DNA of 64,000 nucleotides from Streptomyces sp. A1136 (GTDB lineage Bacteria; Actinomycetota; Actinomycetes; Streptomycetales; Streptomycetaceae), in the NCBI RefSeq assembly GCF_004795055.1, contig NZ_SSBJ01000020.1:62001-126000 (forward strand), read 5' to 3'. Below are positions 51,883 to 60,722 of this stretch, one piece after another. The stretch's first letter is position 1, and each line of letters begins with the position of its first letter. The translations under genes and the position numbers were made by a program. The notes below the pieces were generated by a model. The model ran no database searches and was not told the origin of the DNA. It was given only the letters and a program-made list of their open reading frames with translations.

Positions 51883-52720
51883 CGGCGCGCGCCCACTCCC
51901 GACCGGCGGCCGCCACCAGCTCGGCGTTCGAGCGGGCCGGCCGCCCGTCCGGCAGCAGCAGTACGTCCCCTACGCCGATGCGCGCCCCCGCACCGCACCG
52001 CGCGGCCAGCCGCAACGCCGGCCACGCGGCGCCGTCCCGCCCGAACAGCAGCCACGACACGCCCGGCGGCCCGCGCAGCCCCTCGACCAGCGCCGGGTCC
52101 GCCTCCACCAGCTCGCCGACCAACCGAACCCGCCCCGCGTAACCCGCCGCCCAGGCCCCCACATCCGCCCAGGCAGCCGCGCCCGCCCAGCCCCCCGCAT
52201 CCGCCCAGTCCGCCGCACCCGCGCCCGCCCCGCCCGGTACCTGCCGCGGACCGCCCAGCGGCACCACCGCGTCCACCGCCACCCCCCGCTCCAGCAGCGC
52301 CGACGCCAACGCCCGCGCCCCCGGCTCCGCCCAGCGCACCACCGCCCGCTCGGGCAGCACCGCCCAGGAGCGCACCCGCGCCGGCCGCCCCGCCGGGTCG
52401 GGCTCGGCCGCCACGCTCACCGGAACGCTCAGCGGTACGGAGACCCCCGCGCCCCGCAACGCCTCCAGCGTCGGCCCCACCACCCGGGGCGAGAGGCTCT
52501 CGCGCCCACACGGTGTCCGGGGGTGGACCAGTACCTCCCGGGCCCCCGCGGCGACCGCCCCCAGCGCCGACTCAGCCAACGCCCGGGGCGACATCGGCAC
52601 CGAGGCCCCCTCGCCCGCGCCCCGCGCGCCGTTCAGAGCGACCTGGAGGCGCGCCGCCACCCGGCCCGCGCCGCCCCGCTGCTTTCCCGTACCGCCCCGC
52701 TCCTTTCCCGTACCGCTCAC
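51857..52720 (-). CDS. BKACE-like (DUF849, 3-keto-5-aminohexanoate cleavage type) protein
   Basis: 287 residues starting at the GTG of a GTGA overlap. LQVALNGARGAGEGASVPMS and AAGAREVLVHPRTPCGRESL match the BKACE/Kce TIM barrel, as do VRSWAVLPERAVVRWAEPGA and the C-terminal GVGDVLLLPDG..ARSNAELVAAA. In Kce the zinc site uses a His-x-His pair; here the first position is Leu (LVHP), so zinc binding may be altered. An Ala/Trp-rich low-complexity insert (DWADAGGWAGAAAWADVGAW) sits in the middle. Could be a diverged or inactive paralogue. Confidence 0.7.
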   Translation of the reverse strand: MSGTGKERGGTGKQRGGAGRVAARLQVALNGARGAGEGASVPMSPRALAESALGAVAAGAREVLVHPRTPCGRESLSPRVVGPTLEALRGAGVSVPLSVPVSVAAEPDPAGRPARVRSWAVLPERAVVRWAEPGARALASALLERGVAVDAVVPLGGPRQVPGGAGAGAADWADAGGWAGAAAWADVGAWAAGYAGRVRLVGELVEADPALVEGLRGPPGVSWLLFGRDGAAWPALRLAARCGAGARIGVGDVLLLPDGRPARSNAELVAAAGREWARAATATAGSR

Positions 52721-53313
52721 GCGGCCGATGCCGGATACGTGAGCGCGTCCGCCAGAGCCGGTCTGGGCACCACGATCCCGCAGCCCCCGCACACCGGCCC
52801 GTCCCAGGCCCACGCGCCTTCCCAGTGCCCGTGTCCGTGCCCGGCGCCCACCGAGGGCCAGCTCAACTCCTGCTCCCCGCAGATCGGGCACGACGTCCCC
52901 GGCTCCGACTCCAGCGCCTTCACCAGCCGCCGCAGCACCTCGCCCAGTGTGCCCTCCGGCCGCACCCCCGGGTCCGCGCAGCGCACAACCGCGTCCCCGC
53001 TGCCACCCCAGGCCCACTCCGGCCGCCGCAACCCGTCGTGCTTCTCGCGCCTTCTGCGCTCCGCGAACTGCCGTTCGTACTCCAGCCAGACCGCGCGCGC
53101 CTCCTCCAGTTCCTCCAACGCCGCGACCATCCGCCGCGGATCGGCCGCCCGGTCCTCGGGGGCGATCCCGTGCCGGTCGCACAGGTGCCACCACGTCGCG
53201 CGGTGCCCGTACGGGGCGAACCGCTCCAGACAGCGGCGCAGCGAATGGCGCCGCAACGCACGGTCGTTGCGCCCATCACGCACCTGGTAGGCCAGACTCC
53301 GGAATCCCGCCAT
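52717..53313 (-). CDS. Uncharacterised protein with C-terminal zinc-ribbon-like cysteines
   Basis: 198 residues. The N-terminal half is basic and helical (RALRRHSLRRCLERFAPYGH, then LEELEEARAVWLEYERQFAE); near the C-terminus CPICGEQE and CGGCG form two CxxC knuckles about 40 residues apart with HGHGHW between them, suggesting one metal-binding ribbon. GGAGGTGAGG ribosome site. Overlaps the BKACE-like gene by four bases. No function recognised. Confidence 0.72.
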   Translation of the reverse strand: MAGFRSLAYQVRDGRNDRALRRHSLRRCLERFAPYGHRATWWHLCDRHGIAPEDRAADPRRMVAALEELEEARAVWLEYERQFAERRRREKHDGLRRPEWAWGGSGDAVVRCADPGVRPEGTLGEVLRRLVKALESEPGTSCPICGEQELSWPSVGAGHGHGHWEGAWAWDGPVCGGCGIVVPRPALADALTYPASAA

Positions 53314-53466
53314 GACACCCTCACCTCCGCCGCGCCCACGCCCACACCGACGTCGAGACGCCGTACGAGGTGAACGTCGTCCTACGTCCCGACGTGCCCA
53401 ACATGCCCGGAGGGATGTGGGCGCATGCGGGGCGGTCGAGGCGTGTGGGTGGCACATGGCCGGAAG

Positions 53467-54765
53467 TCAGCGCCCCATGCGCCCCGCCGCCACCACGATC
53501 CGGGCCAGTTCCTCGTGGCAGATGTCGCTGTGCGCCCCCGTCGGTGCACCACCCCTGCGCACGACGGCGCCCGCGTCCACGCTGACGCATCCGGTCGTCG
53601 GCAACCCGTCGCGCAGCGCCGCGGCCAGGGTCAGCCGGGGCGCGCCCGGCACCGCTTGCACGCCGTCGTGTCCGAGCGCGCCCCACCGCTCGTCCAGACC
53701 CAGGAGACCGGCCGAATCGCCCGCCATCCGCGAGGCCAGCGGATAGAACACCTTGAGGGCGGTGTCGTACGACGAGTGGCAGGCGACCACCGGGCCGTCC
53801 ACCGCGCGCTGGAGACCGTGCAGGGCGCCGCCGCGGCTCTTGTCGTGCGGAAGGCGGTCCGTGAAGGCGTAGTGAGAGAAAGCGCCTTGGAGCAGGGTCA
53901 GGGACTTCACGTACCGGGCGTCGTCGGGCACCGCCCGCAGGGAGAAGGACACCACCCGGCCGCCGAAGCTGTGTCCGACCAGGTGGACGCGCAGGGCCGG
54001 CCTGCGGGTGGCCAGTCGGGCCAGTACGGGTCCCAGCCCCCGCTCGCCGATCACCCCGGCCCGCTTCTTCATCTCGTAGTACGTGGCCTGGCGCAGCACT
54101 TCCTTGGCACCGCCCCACAAGGCGCGCATTCCCCCGCCGAGCGAGAGGTCCGCCCGGTTCGCGGCGCCGCCCGACTCGATCAGGGCCTCGGTGAAGCGGC
54201 GGCACACCTCCAGGACGTCCTCGGTGAACATCGCCGGTATGTCCTCGCCGGTGGCCGCGGGTACGGCCGCGACCCCCGCCAGCTCCCGCACCAGCGCCCC
54301 GAACTCCACGAACGCCGCCTGCGACTCCGGCCGGTCCTCCAGCAACTCGGCGATCCGGTCGAGCTCTTCGGCGCGCCCCGGCCAGAACTGTCCCAGGGCC
54401 CGTCTGGTGTCGGGGTCCAACGCCGTCCCGAAACCCGGCTCGGCCAGCGCGCCCGCGAGGCCGCGCGGGTCGAAGTCCGGGATCGGCTCGTCGGCGAAGC
54501 GGATGGAGGGCCACAGGACCCCCGCGTACCCGAGGCGGACCGCCGGACCCACCAGCCCCGGGAACGGTGCGAAGAACCGGTCGTAGAGGAGGGTCGAGGT
54601 GGTCGGTTCGCTGTTCCAACCGTGCGCGAAGACCAGCAGGTCGGTGGCCTCCATCCCGTCCAGGGCGGTCCCGGTCCCCGGGGCCGGGTCCCCGTCGGAG
54701 TCGAAGACCAACTCCGCGTACGGAGCCACCCCGACACCCGTACCCCACGCCGCTCCACCCGACAT
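53467..54765 (-). CDS. Cytoplasmic alpha/beta-hydrolase-type serine hydrolase
   Basis: 432 residues. HGWNSEPTTSTLLYDRFF early in the sequence and the nucleophile elbow HLVGHSFGGRVV near residue 275 show an alpha/beta hydrolase with a large insert between them (residues about 100-250). SHSDICHEELARIV near the end may supply the catalytic His. No signal peptide. Substrate unknown. Stand-alone gene, with a 150-base spacer downstream. Confidence 0.78.
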   Translation of the reverse strand: MSGGAAWGTGVGVAPYAELVFDSDGDPAPGTGTALDGMEATDLLVFAHGWNSEPTTSTLLYDRFFAPFPGLVGPAVRLGYAGVLWPSIRFADEPIPDFDPRGLAGALAEPGFGTALDPDTRRALGQFWPGRAEELDRIAELLEDRPESQAAFVEFGALVRELAGVAAVPAATGEDIPAMFTEDVLEVCRRFTEALIESGGAANRADLSLGGGMRALWGGAKEVLRQATYYEMKKRAGVIGERGLGPVLARLATRRPALRVHLVGHSFGGRVVSFSLRAVPDDARYVKSLTLLQGAFSHYAFTDRLPHDKSRGGALHGLQRAVDGPVVACHSSYDTALKVFYPLASRMAGDSAGLLGLDERWGALGHDGVQAVPGAPRLTLAAALRDGLPTTGCVSVDAGAVVRRGGAPTGAHSDICHEELARIVVAAGRMGR

Positions 54766-54874
54766 GACGCCCCCCTCCGGGTCCTGCCACCGCGATCGGC
54801 ATCCCGATCCCGCGGCCGGGCGGGCCCGCCCGACCGGTCCCGCGCCGACCCGGATCGTGAAGGGACGGCGCGTC

Positions 54875-56119
54875 TCACCGGTACAGGAGGTACCCGTCCC
54901 GGACCTTCGCGAACCGGGCCAGCCCCGCCGCCCAGTCGCCGGCGATCTCCTCGACCCCGGCGCCCGCGTCCACCATCGTCCGCACCCGGTCGGAACCGGT
55001 CAGCCGGTCGATCCAGTGGTCCGGCCGCCAGGCGAACCCGCTCCACGTCCGCCGCGCGGTGACCAGCAGCCCGATCCCCGCCCGCACCGGATCGAAGGCC
55101 GCCCGGTCGTGCACGAGCAGCCGGACCCCGCCGCACACCTTCCCGGCGTGCTTGGAGAAGGCCGGTGTGAAATAGGCCTCCCGGAACCACACCCCGGGCA
55201 GGTCGAGCCCGTTGGCCGCCCGCGCCCACCGTCGGTCGACCCCCTCCGCGCCCACCACCTCGAAGGGTGTCGTCGTACCCCGTCCCTCGGACAGGTTCGT
55301 CCCCTCGAAGAGGCAGGTGCCGGGGTAGACCAGGGCGGTTTCCGGTGTCGGCATGTTCGGGCTCGGCGGCACCCACGGCAGCCCCGTCTCGCCGAAGAAG
55401 GAGCCCCGGCGCCACCCCGACATCCGTACGGTGCTCAGGTCGAGCGGGCGCCCGGTCGGGAACTCTCCCTGGAACAGCAGCGCCAGTTCGGCCACCGTCA
55501 TCCCGTGCGCGAGCGCGATGGGCTCGCGGCCCACGCCACTGGCGTACGGCCGGCGGAGCACGGGCCCGGACGCCCGCAGGCCGCCGATCGGGTTGGGCCG
55601 GTCCAGCACGACGACCGCCTTGCCGGCGAGCGCGGCCGCGCGCATGCAGTCGTACAGGGTCCAGATGTAGGTGTAGAAGCGTGCGCCCACGTCCTGGACG
55701 TCGAAGACGATCGTGTCGATCCCGGCGGCCGTGAAGACGTCCGCGAGACCCTGCCCGCTCTTGTCGTACGTGTCGTACACGGGCAGTCCGGTGGCCGGGT
55801 CCCGGGTCGAGCCCTCGGAAGCGCCCGCCTGCGCCGTCCCGCGGAAGCCGTGCTCGGGCCCGAACACCGCGACCAGGTCGACCCGTTCGTCGGCGTGGAG
55901 GACGTCGACGAGGTGGCGTGCGTCCGCGGTGAGGCCCGTCGGGTTGGTGACGACCCCGATCCGCTGCCCCGCCAGCATCCGGTACCCGTCCGCGGCGAGC
56001 CGCTCGAACCCGGTGCGCACCCGCCCCGTCGCGGCGGCCGCGCCCTCCGCCGTCCCCACGGCACCCGCCGCGCCCGCGACCCCCGCCCACCCCAGCACCC
56101 CGCGTCGTGACAGCGTCAT
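54875..56119 (-). CDS. Exo-beta-N-acetylmuramidase NamZ-like protein (DUF1343)
   Basis: 414 residues. A twin-arginine signal (LSRRGVLGWAGVAGAAG) is followed by the DUF1343 domain: GQRIGVVTNPTGLTAD, VFGPEHGFRGTAQAG, VFDVQDVGARFYTYIWTL, VLDRPNPIGG, LFEGTNLSEGRGTTTPFE. NamZ releases MurNAc from the non-reducing end of peptidoglycan fragments, so a cell-wall recycling or scavenging role outside the membrane is likely. ATG before TLSRRG is preferred over a GTG two codons upstream. Confidence 0.88.
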   Translation of the reverse strand: MTLSRRGVLGWAGVAGAAGAVGTAEGAAAATGRVRTGFERLAADGYRMLAGQRIGVVTNPTGLTADARHLVDVLHADERVDLVAVFGPEHGFRGTAQAGASEGSTRDPATGLPVYDTYDKSGQGLADVFTAAGIDTIVFDVQDVGARFYTYIWTLYDCMRAAALAGKAVVVLDRPNPIGGLRASGPVLRRPYASGVGREPIALAHGMTVAELALLFQGEFPTGRPLDLSTVRMSGWRRGSFFGETGLPWVPPSPNMPTPETALVYPGTCLFEGTNLSEGRGTTTPFEVVGAEGVDRRWARAANGLDLPGVWFREAYFTPAFSKHAGKVCGGVRLLVHDRAAFDPVRAGIGLLVTARRTWSGFAWRPDHWIDRLTGSDRVRTMVDAGAGVEEIAGDWAAGLARFAKVRDGYLLYR

Positions 56120-56155
56120 CCGCACACGCTAGGCGTCGGCCCTCTTCCGATCCGA

Positions 56156-56171
56156 CATACCGACTGGTTAG
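56156..56171. promoter_or_regulatory. TetR operator before the SDR-CoA ligase-tetR operon
   Basis: CATACCGACTGGTTAG, 46 bases upstream of the SDR start. The first 13 bases are identical to those in the reverse complement of the site before the kinase-ACAD pair. Confidence 0.6.
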
Positions 56172-56216
56172 TCTGCCCGGATCACCGACACCTCGGCAGC
56201 GTCGAAAGGCATCCCC

Positions 56217-56981
56217 GTGAGCGCGTACCAGGACCAGCGAGTCGTCGTCACCGGCGCGGGCGGCGGCATCGGGGCGGCCCTCGCCCACCGCTTCGCCGCC
56301 GAGGGGGCCACCGTCGTGGTCAACGACCTCGACCCGGCGAAGGCCACCGCGGTGGCGGACGAGATAGGCGCCCGCGCCATCGCCGTCCCCGGCGACGCGT
56401 CGGCCGTCGTGGAAGAGGCCCGCGAGGCCCTCGGGGGCACCGTCGACGTCTACTGCGCCAACGCCGGACTCGCCTCGGGCGGCGACGCCTTCGCCGACGA
56501 AGCCGTCTGGGAGGCCGCCTGGGACGTCAACGTCATGGCGCACGTCCGCGCGGCCCGCGCCCTGCTGCCGCACTGGCTGGAGCGGGGCAGCGGCCGTTTC
56601 GTCTCCACCGTCTCCGCCGCCGGACTGCTGACCATGATCGGGGCGGCCCCGTACAGTGTCACCAAGCACGGCGCCCTCGCCTTCGCCGAATGGCTCTCGC
56701 TCACCTACCGCCACCGCGGCGTCCAGGTCCACGCGATCTGCCCGCAGGGCGTACGCACGGACATGCTGACCGCCGCGGGATCGGCGGGCGAGCTGGTCCT
56801 GGCGCCGACCGCGATCGAGCCGGAAGCGGTCGCGGACGTCCTGTTCGACGGCATGGGGAAAGGCCGGTTCTTGATCCTCCCGCACCCGGAGGTGGCCGAC
56901 TACCACGCGGCCCGCGCCACCGACCCCGACCGCTGGCTGGCCGGCATGAACCACCTCCAGCAGAAGTGGGAGACCCCGTGA
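56217..56981 (+). CDS. Short-chain dehydrogenase/reductase (SDR)
   Basis: 254 residues: cofactor motif TGAGGGIGAAL, NDLDPAKA (Asp favours NAD), CANAGLASGG, catalytic Ser in STVSAAGLL and YSVTK. First gene of a coupled unit: its stop overlaps the CoA ligase start by four bases. In the lva-like pathway an SDR oxidises the 3-hydroxyacyl-CoA produced after phosphate elimination and rehydration (inference from context). GTG start. Confidence 0.9.
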   Translation: MSAYQDQRVVVTGAGGGIGAALAHRFAAEGATVVVNDLDPAKATAVADEIGARAIAVPGDASAVVEEAREALGGTVDVYCANAGLASGGDAFADEAVWEAAWDVNVMAHVRAARALLPHWLERGSGRFVSTVSAAGLLTMIGAAPYSVTKHGALAFAEWLSLTYRHRGVQVHAICPQGVRTDMLTAAGSAGELVLAPTAIEPEAVADVLFDGMGKGRFLILPHPEVADYHAARATDPDRWLAGMNHLQQKWETP

Positions 56982-58735
56982 CCGCGACCCCCCGCTACGC
57001 CGACCGGCCCTGGCTGGACCTCCTCACCGCCGCCCAGCGGGCCCCCGTCACACCCCCGCCCAGCGTGTTGGACGCCTTCCGCGCGGCCGCCGGGCGCGCG
57101 CCCGACCGCCCGGCGCTCGCCTACTTCGACGGACGCCTCACCTACGCCGAGACCGACGCGCTCTCCGACGCGGTCGCCGGGCACCTGGCCGCCCGGGGAG
57201 TCCGCCGCGGCGACCGGGTCGCGGTCATGCTCCAGAACACGCCGCACTTCGTGCTCGCCGTCCTGGCCGCCTGGAAGGCCGGCGCGATCGTCGTCCCGCT
57301 CAACCCCATGTACAAGTCGGGGGAGGTCGGGCACGTCCTGCGCGACTCCGGGGCCACCGCGCTGGTCTGCGACGCCCGGGCCTGGCCGGCGTACCTGTGC
57401 GAGGCCGCCCGGGGGAGCGCCGTGCACACCACCTTGACCGCGCGCGACACCGACTTCCAGACCCGTGACGACGTACGGGTCCTCACGCCGGACCGGGAGC
57501 CCCGGACAGCCGGCCTCCCCGCGATCCCGCGCCAGGGCCACCCCGACACCCGCTCCCCGACCGGTGCCACGCCGACCGCCCCGACCCCGGCCGGTGCCGG
57601 TCAGGGCCCCGAGGTCGCCGACCTGGCCACCGTCGCCCGTCGGGGCCGGCCCGCCCCGCCCGACCCCGGCCTCACCGCCACCGACACCGCCCTCGTCAGC
57701 TACACCTCCGGCACCTCGGGCCGGCCCAAGGGCGCGATGAACCCGCACGGCGCCATCGGCTACAACGCGGTCCGCCAGGTCACCGGCCATCCCGTCCCGG
57801 AGGGAGCCGTCTACTTCGCGCTCGCCCCGCTCTTCCACATCACCGGCATCGTCTGCGAGCTCGCCGCGTGCTTCGCCAACGCCGGCACCCTCGCCCTCGC
57901 CCACCGCTTCGAGGCGGGTGTCGTGCTGGACGCCTTCCTCGAACACCGCCCCGCCTACACCGTCGGCCCCGCCACCGCCTTCATGGCCCTGGCGGCCCAC
58001 CCCGCCGCCACGCCGGACCACTTCGCCTCCTTCCGGGTGATCTCCTCCGGCGGAGCGCCACTCCCGCCCGCCCTGGTCGAACGCCTGCGCGCCGACTTCG
58101 GCTTCTACCTGCGCAACGGCTACGGGCTCACCGAGTGCACCGCCCCCTGCGCCTCGGTGCCGCCCCACCTGGAGGCTCCCGTCGACCCCGTCTCCGGCAC
58201 CCTGTCGGTCGGTGTCCCGGGCGCCGACACCCTCGTCCGCGTCCTCGACGAGCACGGGGCCGAAGTGCCCTTCGGCGAGACCGGCGAGATAGCGGTCCGC
58301 GGCCCCCAGGTCGTACCGGGCTACTGGGGCCTGCCCGACGACACCGCGAAGGCGTTCCCGGACGGCGAACTGCGTACCGGGGACGTGGGGTTCATGGACC
58401 GCGACGGCTGGCTCTACGTCGTCGACCGGAAGAAGGACATGATCAACGCGTCCGGCTTCAAGGTCTGGCCGCGCGAGGTGGAGGACGTGCTCTACACCCA
58501 CCCGGCCGTGCGCGAGGCGGCCGTGGTCGGCGTCCCCGACCCCTACCGGGGGGAGAGCGTGAAGGCGTACGTGAGCCTGCGCCCCGGCACCTCCGCCGAG
58601 CCCGAGGAACTGTCCGCGTACTGCGCCGAGCGCATCGCCGCGTACAAGTACCCGCGACAGGTGGAGATCCTGCCTGTCCTTCCGAAGACGACCAGTGGCA
58701 AGATCCTGCGACGGGAACTGCGCGAACGTGGCTGA
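56978..58735 (+). CDS. Acyl-CoA ligase (ANL superfamily)
   Basis: 585 residues. Adenylation motifs SYTSGTSGRPKGAMNPHG (A3), NGYGLTECTAP (A5), RTGDVGFMDRDGWLYVVDR (A7) and TTSGKILRRELR with the C-terminal Lys. A Pro/Thr/Gly-rich insert of about 45 residues lies before A3 (near residues 170-215), longer than usual. It activates a free acid to its CoA ester; SDR and TetR genes flank it in one operon, and the kinase-ACAD pair faces them. Confidence 0.9.
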   Translation: MTATPRYADRPWLDLLTAAQRAPVTPPPSVLDAFRAAAGRAPDRPALAYFDGRLTYAETDALSDAVAGHLAARGVRRGDRVAVMLQNTPHFVLAVLAAWKAGAIVVPLNPMYKSGEVGHVLRDSGATALVCDARAWPAYLCEAARGSAVHTTLTARDTDFQTRDDVRVLTPDREPRTAGLPAIPRQGHPDTRSPTGATPTAPTPAGAGQGPEVADLATVARRGRPAPPDPGLTATDTALVSYTSGTSGRPKGAMNPHGAIGYNAVRQVTGHPVPEGAVYFALAPLFHITGIVCELAACFANAGTLALAHRFEAGVVLDAFLEHRPAYTVGPATAFMALAAHPAATPDHFASFRVISSGGAPLPPALVERLRADFGFYLRNGYGLTECTAPCASVPPHLEAPVDPVSGTLSVGVPGADTLVRVLDEHGAEVPFGETGEIAVRGPQVVPGYWGLPDDTAKAFPDGELRTGDVGFMDRDGWLYVVDRKKDMINASGFKVWPREVEDVLYTHPAVREAAVVGVPDPYRGESVKAYVSLRPGTSAEPEELSAYCAERIAAYKYPRQVEILPVLPKTTSGKILRRELRERG

Positions 58736-58797
58736 AAACAGTCGGACGGTCGCACAACGCCCCGACAGGCGAGGGAACAGAGAGGAAGGCGAGCGCC

Positions 58798-59409
58798 ATG
58801 GCCGCCAGAACCACCACGGAGCCGGAGGGCGCGGCCCCGGAGACCCCGGTGCCGCAACGGCTGTTGGCCGTCGCCACCAGGCTGTTCGCCGAACGCGGCT
58901 ACGACCGCACCTCCGTCCAGGAGATCGTCGAGGCGGCCGGGGTCACCAAGGGCGCGCTCTACCACTACTTCGGTTCCAAGGACGACCTGCTGCACGAGGT
59001 GTACGCGCGCATGCTGCGGCTCCAGCAGCAGCGCCTCGACGCGGTGGCCGATTCCGACGCGCCGGTCGAGGAGCGGCTGCGCGCCGCGGCCGCCGACGTG
59101 GTGGTCACCACCATCGAGAACCTCGACGACGCGGCGATCTTCTTCCGTTCGATGCACCAGCTCAGCCCGGACAAGTTCAAGCAGGTGCGGGCCGAGCGCC
59201 GGCGCTACCACGAGCGCTTCCGCGCGCTGGTCGAAGAGGGCCAGCGCGCGGGTGTGTTCTCCGAGGCCACGCCCGCCGACCTGGTGGTGGACTACCACTT
59301 CGGGTCCGTGCACCACCTGTCCACGTGGTACCGCGCCGAAGGCCCGCTCACGCCGCAGCAGGTCGCCGATCACCTCGCCGACCTGCTGCTGCGCGCGCTG
59401 CGCCCCTGA
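58798..59409 (+). CDS. TetR family regulator of the SDR-ligase-ACAD-kinase module
   Basis: 203 residues: HTH RLLAVATRLFAERGYDRTSVQEI..AAGVTKGALYHYFGSKDDLL and a TetR_C domain of the KstR2-like kind (FFRSMHQLSPDKFKQVRAERR) used for acyl-CoA sensing. Last gene of the SDR operon. Matching operators stand before this operon and before the opposing kinase-ACAD operon, so one regulator probably controls both. Confidence 0.9.
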   Translation: MAARTTTEPEGAAPETPVPQRLLAVATRLFAERGYDRTSVQEIVEAAGVTKGALYHYFGSKDDLLHEVYARMLRLQQQRLDAVADSDAPVEERLRAAAADVVVTTIENLDDAAIFFRSMHQLSPDKFKQVRAERRRYHERFRALVEEGQRAGVFSEATPADLVVDYHFGSVHHLSTWYRAEGPLTPQQVADHLADLLLRALRP

Positions 59410-59456
59410 CCCGACGCGCCCGAAGGAGCCCGGGAGGGGCCACGGCGGTGCCGCGC

Positions 59457-60713
59457 TCAGCGGTACCGCTTCAGCTCCCGGTGCGCCAGCGAGCGCTGGT
59501 GCACCTCGTCCGGGCCGTCCGCCAGTCGCAGGGTCCGCGCCGCCGCCCACAGTTCGGCCAGCGGGAAGTCCTGGCTGACCCCGCCCGCGCCGTGCAGTTG
59601 CACCGCGTCGTCCAGGATGCGCACCACCGCTCGCGGAGTCGCGATCTTGATCGCCTGGATCTCGGTGTGCGCGCCGCGGTTGCCGACCGTGTCCATCAAC
59701 CAGGCCGTCTTGAGGACGAGCAGGCGCAGCTGCTCGACGGTGACCCGGGCGTCCGCGATCCAGTTCTGCACGACGCCCTGTGCGGCCAGTTCCTTGCCGA
59801 AGGCAGTGCGGCCGATCGCGCGCCGGCACATCAGCTCGATCGCCCGCTCCGCCATGCCGATCAGCCGCATGCAGTGGTGGATCCGGCCCGGGCCGAGCCG
59901 CGCCTGGGCGATGGCGAAGCCGGACCCCTCCTCGCCGATCAGGTTCGCCGCCGGGACGCGGGCCCCGTCGAAGACCACTTCGGCGTGACCGCCGTGGTCG
60001 TGGTCCTCGTACCCGTACACCCGCATGGCGCGCCGGACCTCCACGCCCGGCGTGTCCCGGGGCACCAGGATCATCGACTGCTGGCGGCGCGGGTCAGCGC
60101 CGTCCGGGTCGGTCTTGCCCATGACGATGAAGACCTTGCAGTCCGGGTTCATGGCGCCCGAGATGTACCACTTGCGGCCGGTGACGACGTACTCGTCACC
60201 CCGCGCGGAGCGCTCGATGCGGGTCTCCACGTTGGTCGCGTCCGAAGAGGCCACCTCGGGCTCGGTCATCGCGAAGGCGGACCGGATCTCACCGGCCAGC
60301 AGCGGCTCCAGCCACTGCTTCTTCTGCTCCTCGCTCGCGAACTGCGCGAGCAGCTCCATGTTCCCCGTGTCCGGGGCGGCGCAGTTGGTCGCCATCGGCG
60401 CGAGGTGCGGGCTGCGGCCGGTGATCTCCGCCAGCGGGGCGTACTGGAGGTTGGTCAGTCCGGCGCCGTGCTCCTGCCCGGGCAGGCCGTGCCGGTCGGC
60501 GACGCCGTGCTGGTCCACGAAGAACAGGTTCCACAGGCCTTGGCGGCGGGCCTCGGCCTTCAGTTCAGCGAAGACGGCCGGGGTGTCCCAGGGCGAGGCC
60601 AGCCGTGCGCGCTGCTCGGCGGCGACGGGTTCCGCCGGGTAGACGTACTCCTCCATGAACGTGGAGAGCCGTGCGCGGAGTTCCTGGGTACGGGCGTCGA
60701 ATGCGAAGTCCAT
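59457..60713 (-). CDS. ACAD10/11-type acyl-CoA dehydrogenase
   Basis: 418 residues. FAMTEPEVASSDATN (FAD/substrate), GRKWYISGAMNPDCKVFIVM, GPGRIHHCMRLIGMAERAIE, RTAFGKELAAQG and the C-terminal ADGPDEVHQRSLA replace the classical YEGT motif; these are the marks of the ACAD10/11 branch. Human ACAD11 and bacterial LvaC act on phosphorylated 4-hydroxyacyl-CoA. It lies 9 bases downstream of an APH-like kinase gene, the same pair that is fused in the human proteins. Confidence 0.92.
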   Translation of the reverse strand: MDFAFDARTQELRARLSTFMEEYVYPAEPVAAEQRARLASPWDTPAVFAELKAEARRQGLWNLFFVDQHGVADRHGLPGQEHGAGLTNLQYAPLAEITGRSPHLAPMATNCAAPDTGNMELLAQFASEEQKKQWLEPLLAGEIRSAFAMTEPEVASSDATNVETRIERSARGDEYVVTGRKWYISGAMNPDCKVFIVMGKTDPDGADPRRQQSMILVPRDTPGVEVRRAMRVYGYEDHDHGGHAEVVFDGARVPAANLIGEEGSGFAIAQARLGPGRIHHCMRLIGMAERAIELMCRRAIGRTAFGKELAAQGVVQNWIADARVTVEQLRLLVLKTAWLMDTVGNRGAHTEIQAIKIATPRAVVRILDDAVQLHGAGGVSQDFPLAELWAAARTLRLADGPDEVHQRSLAHRELKRYR

Positions 60714-60722
60714 GCGGATGTC

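Noticed and set aside
54180..56954. 924-residue minus-strand frame spanning the hydrolase, NamZ and SDR genes
   Set aside because: Crosses three recognised genes in other frames and has no domain of its own.
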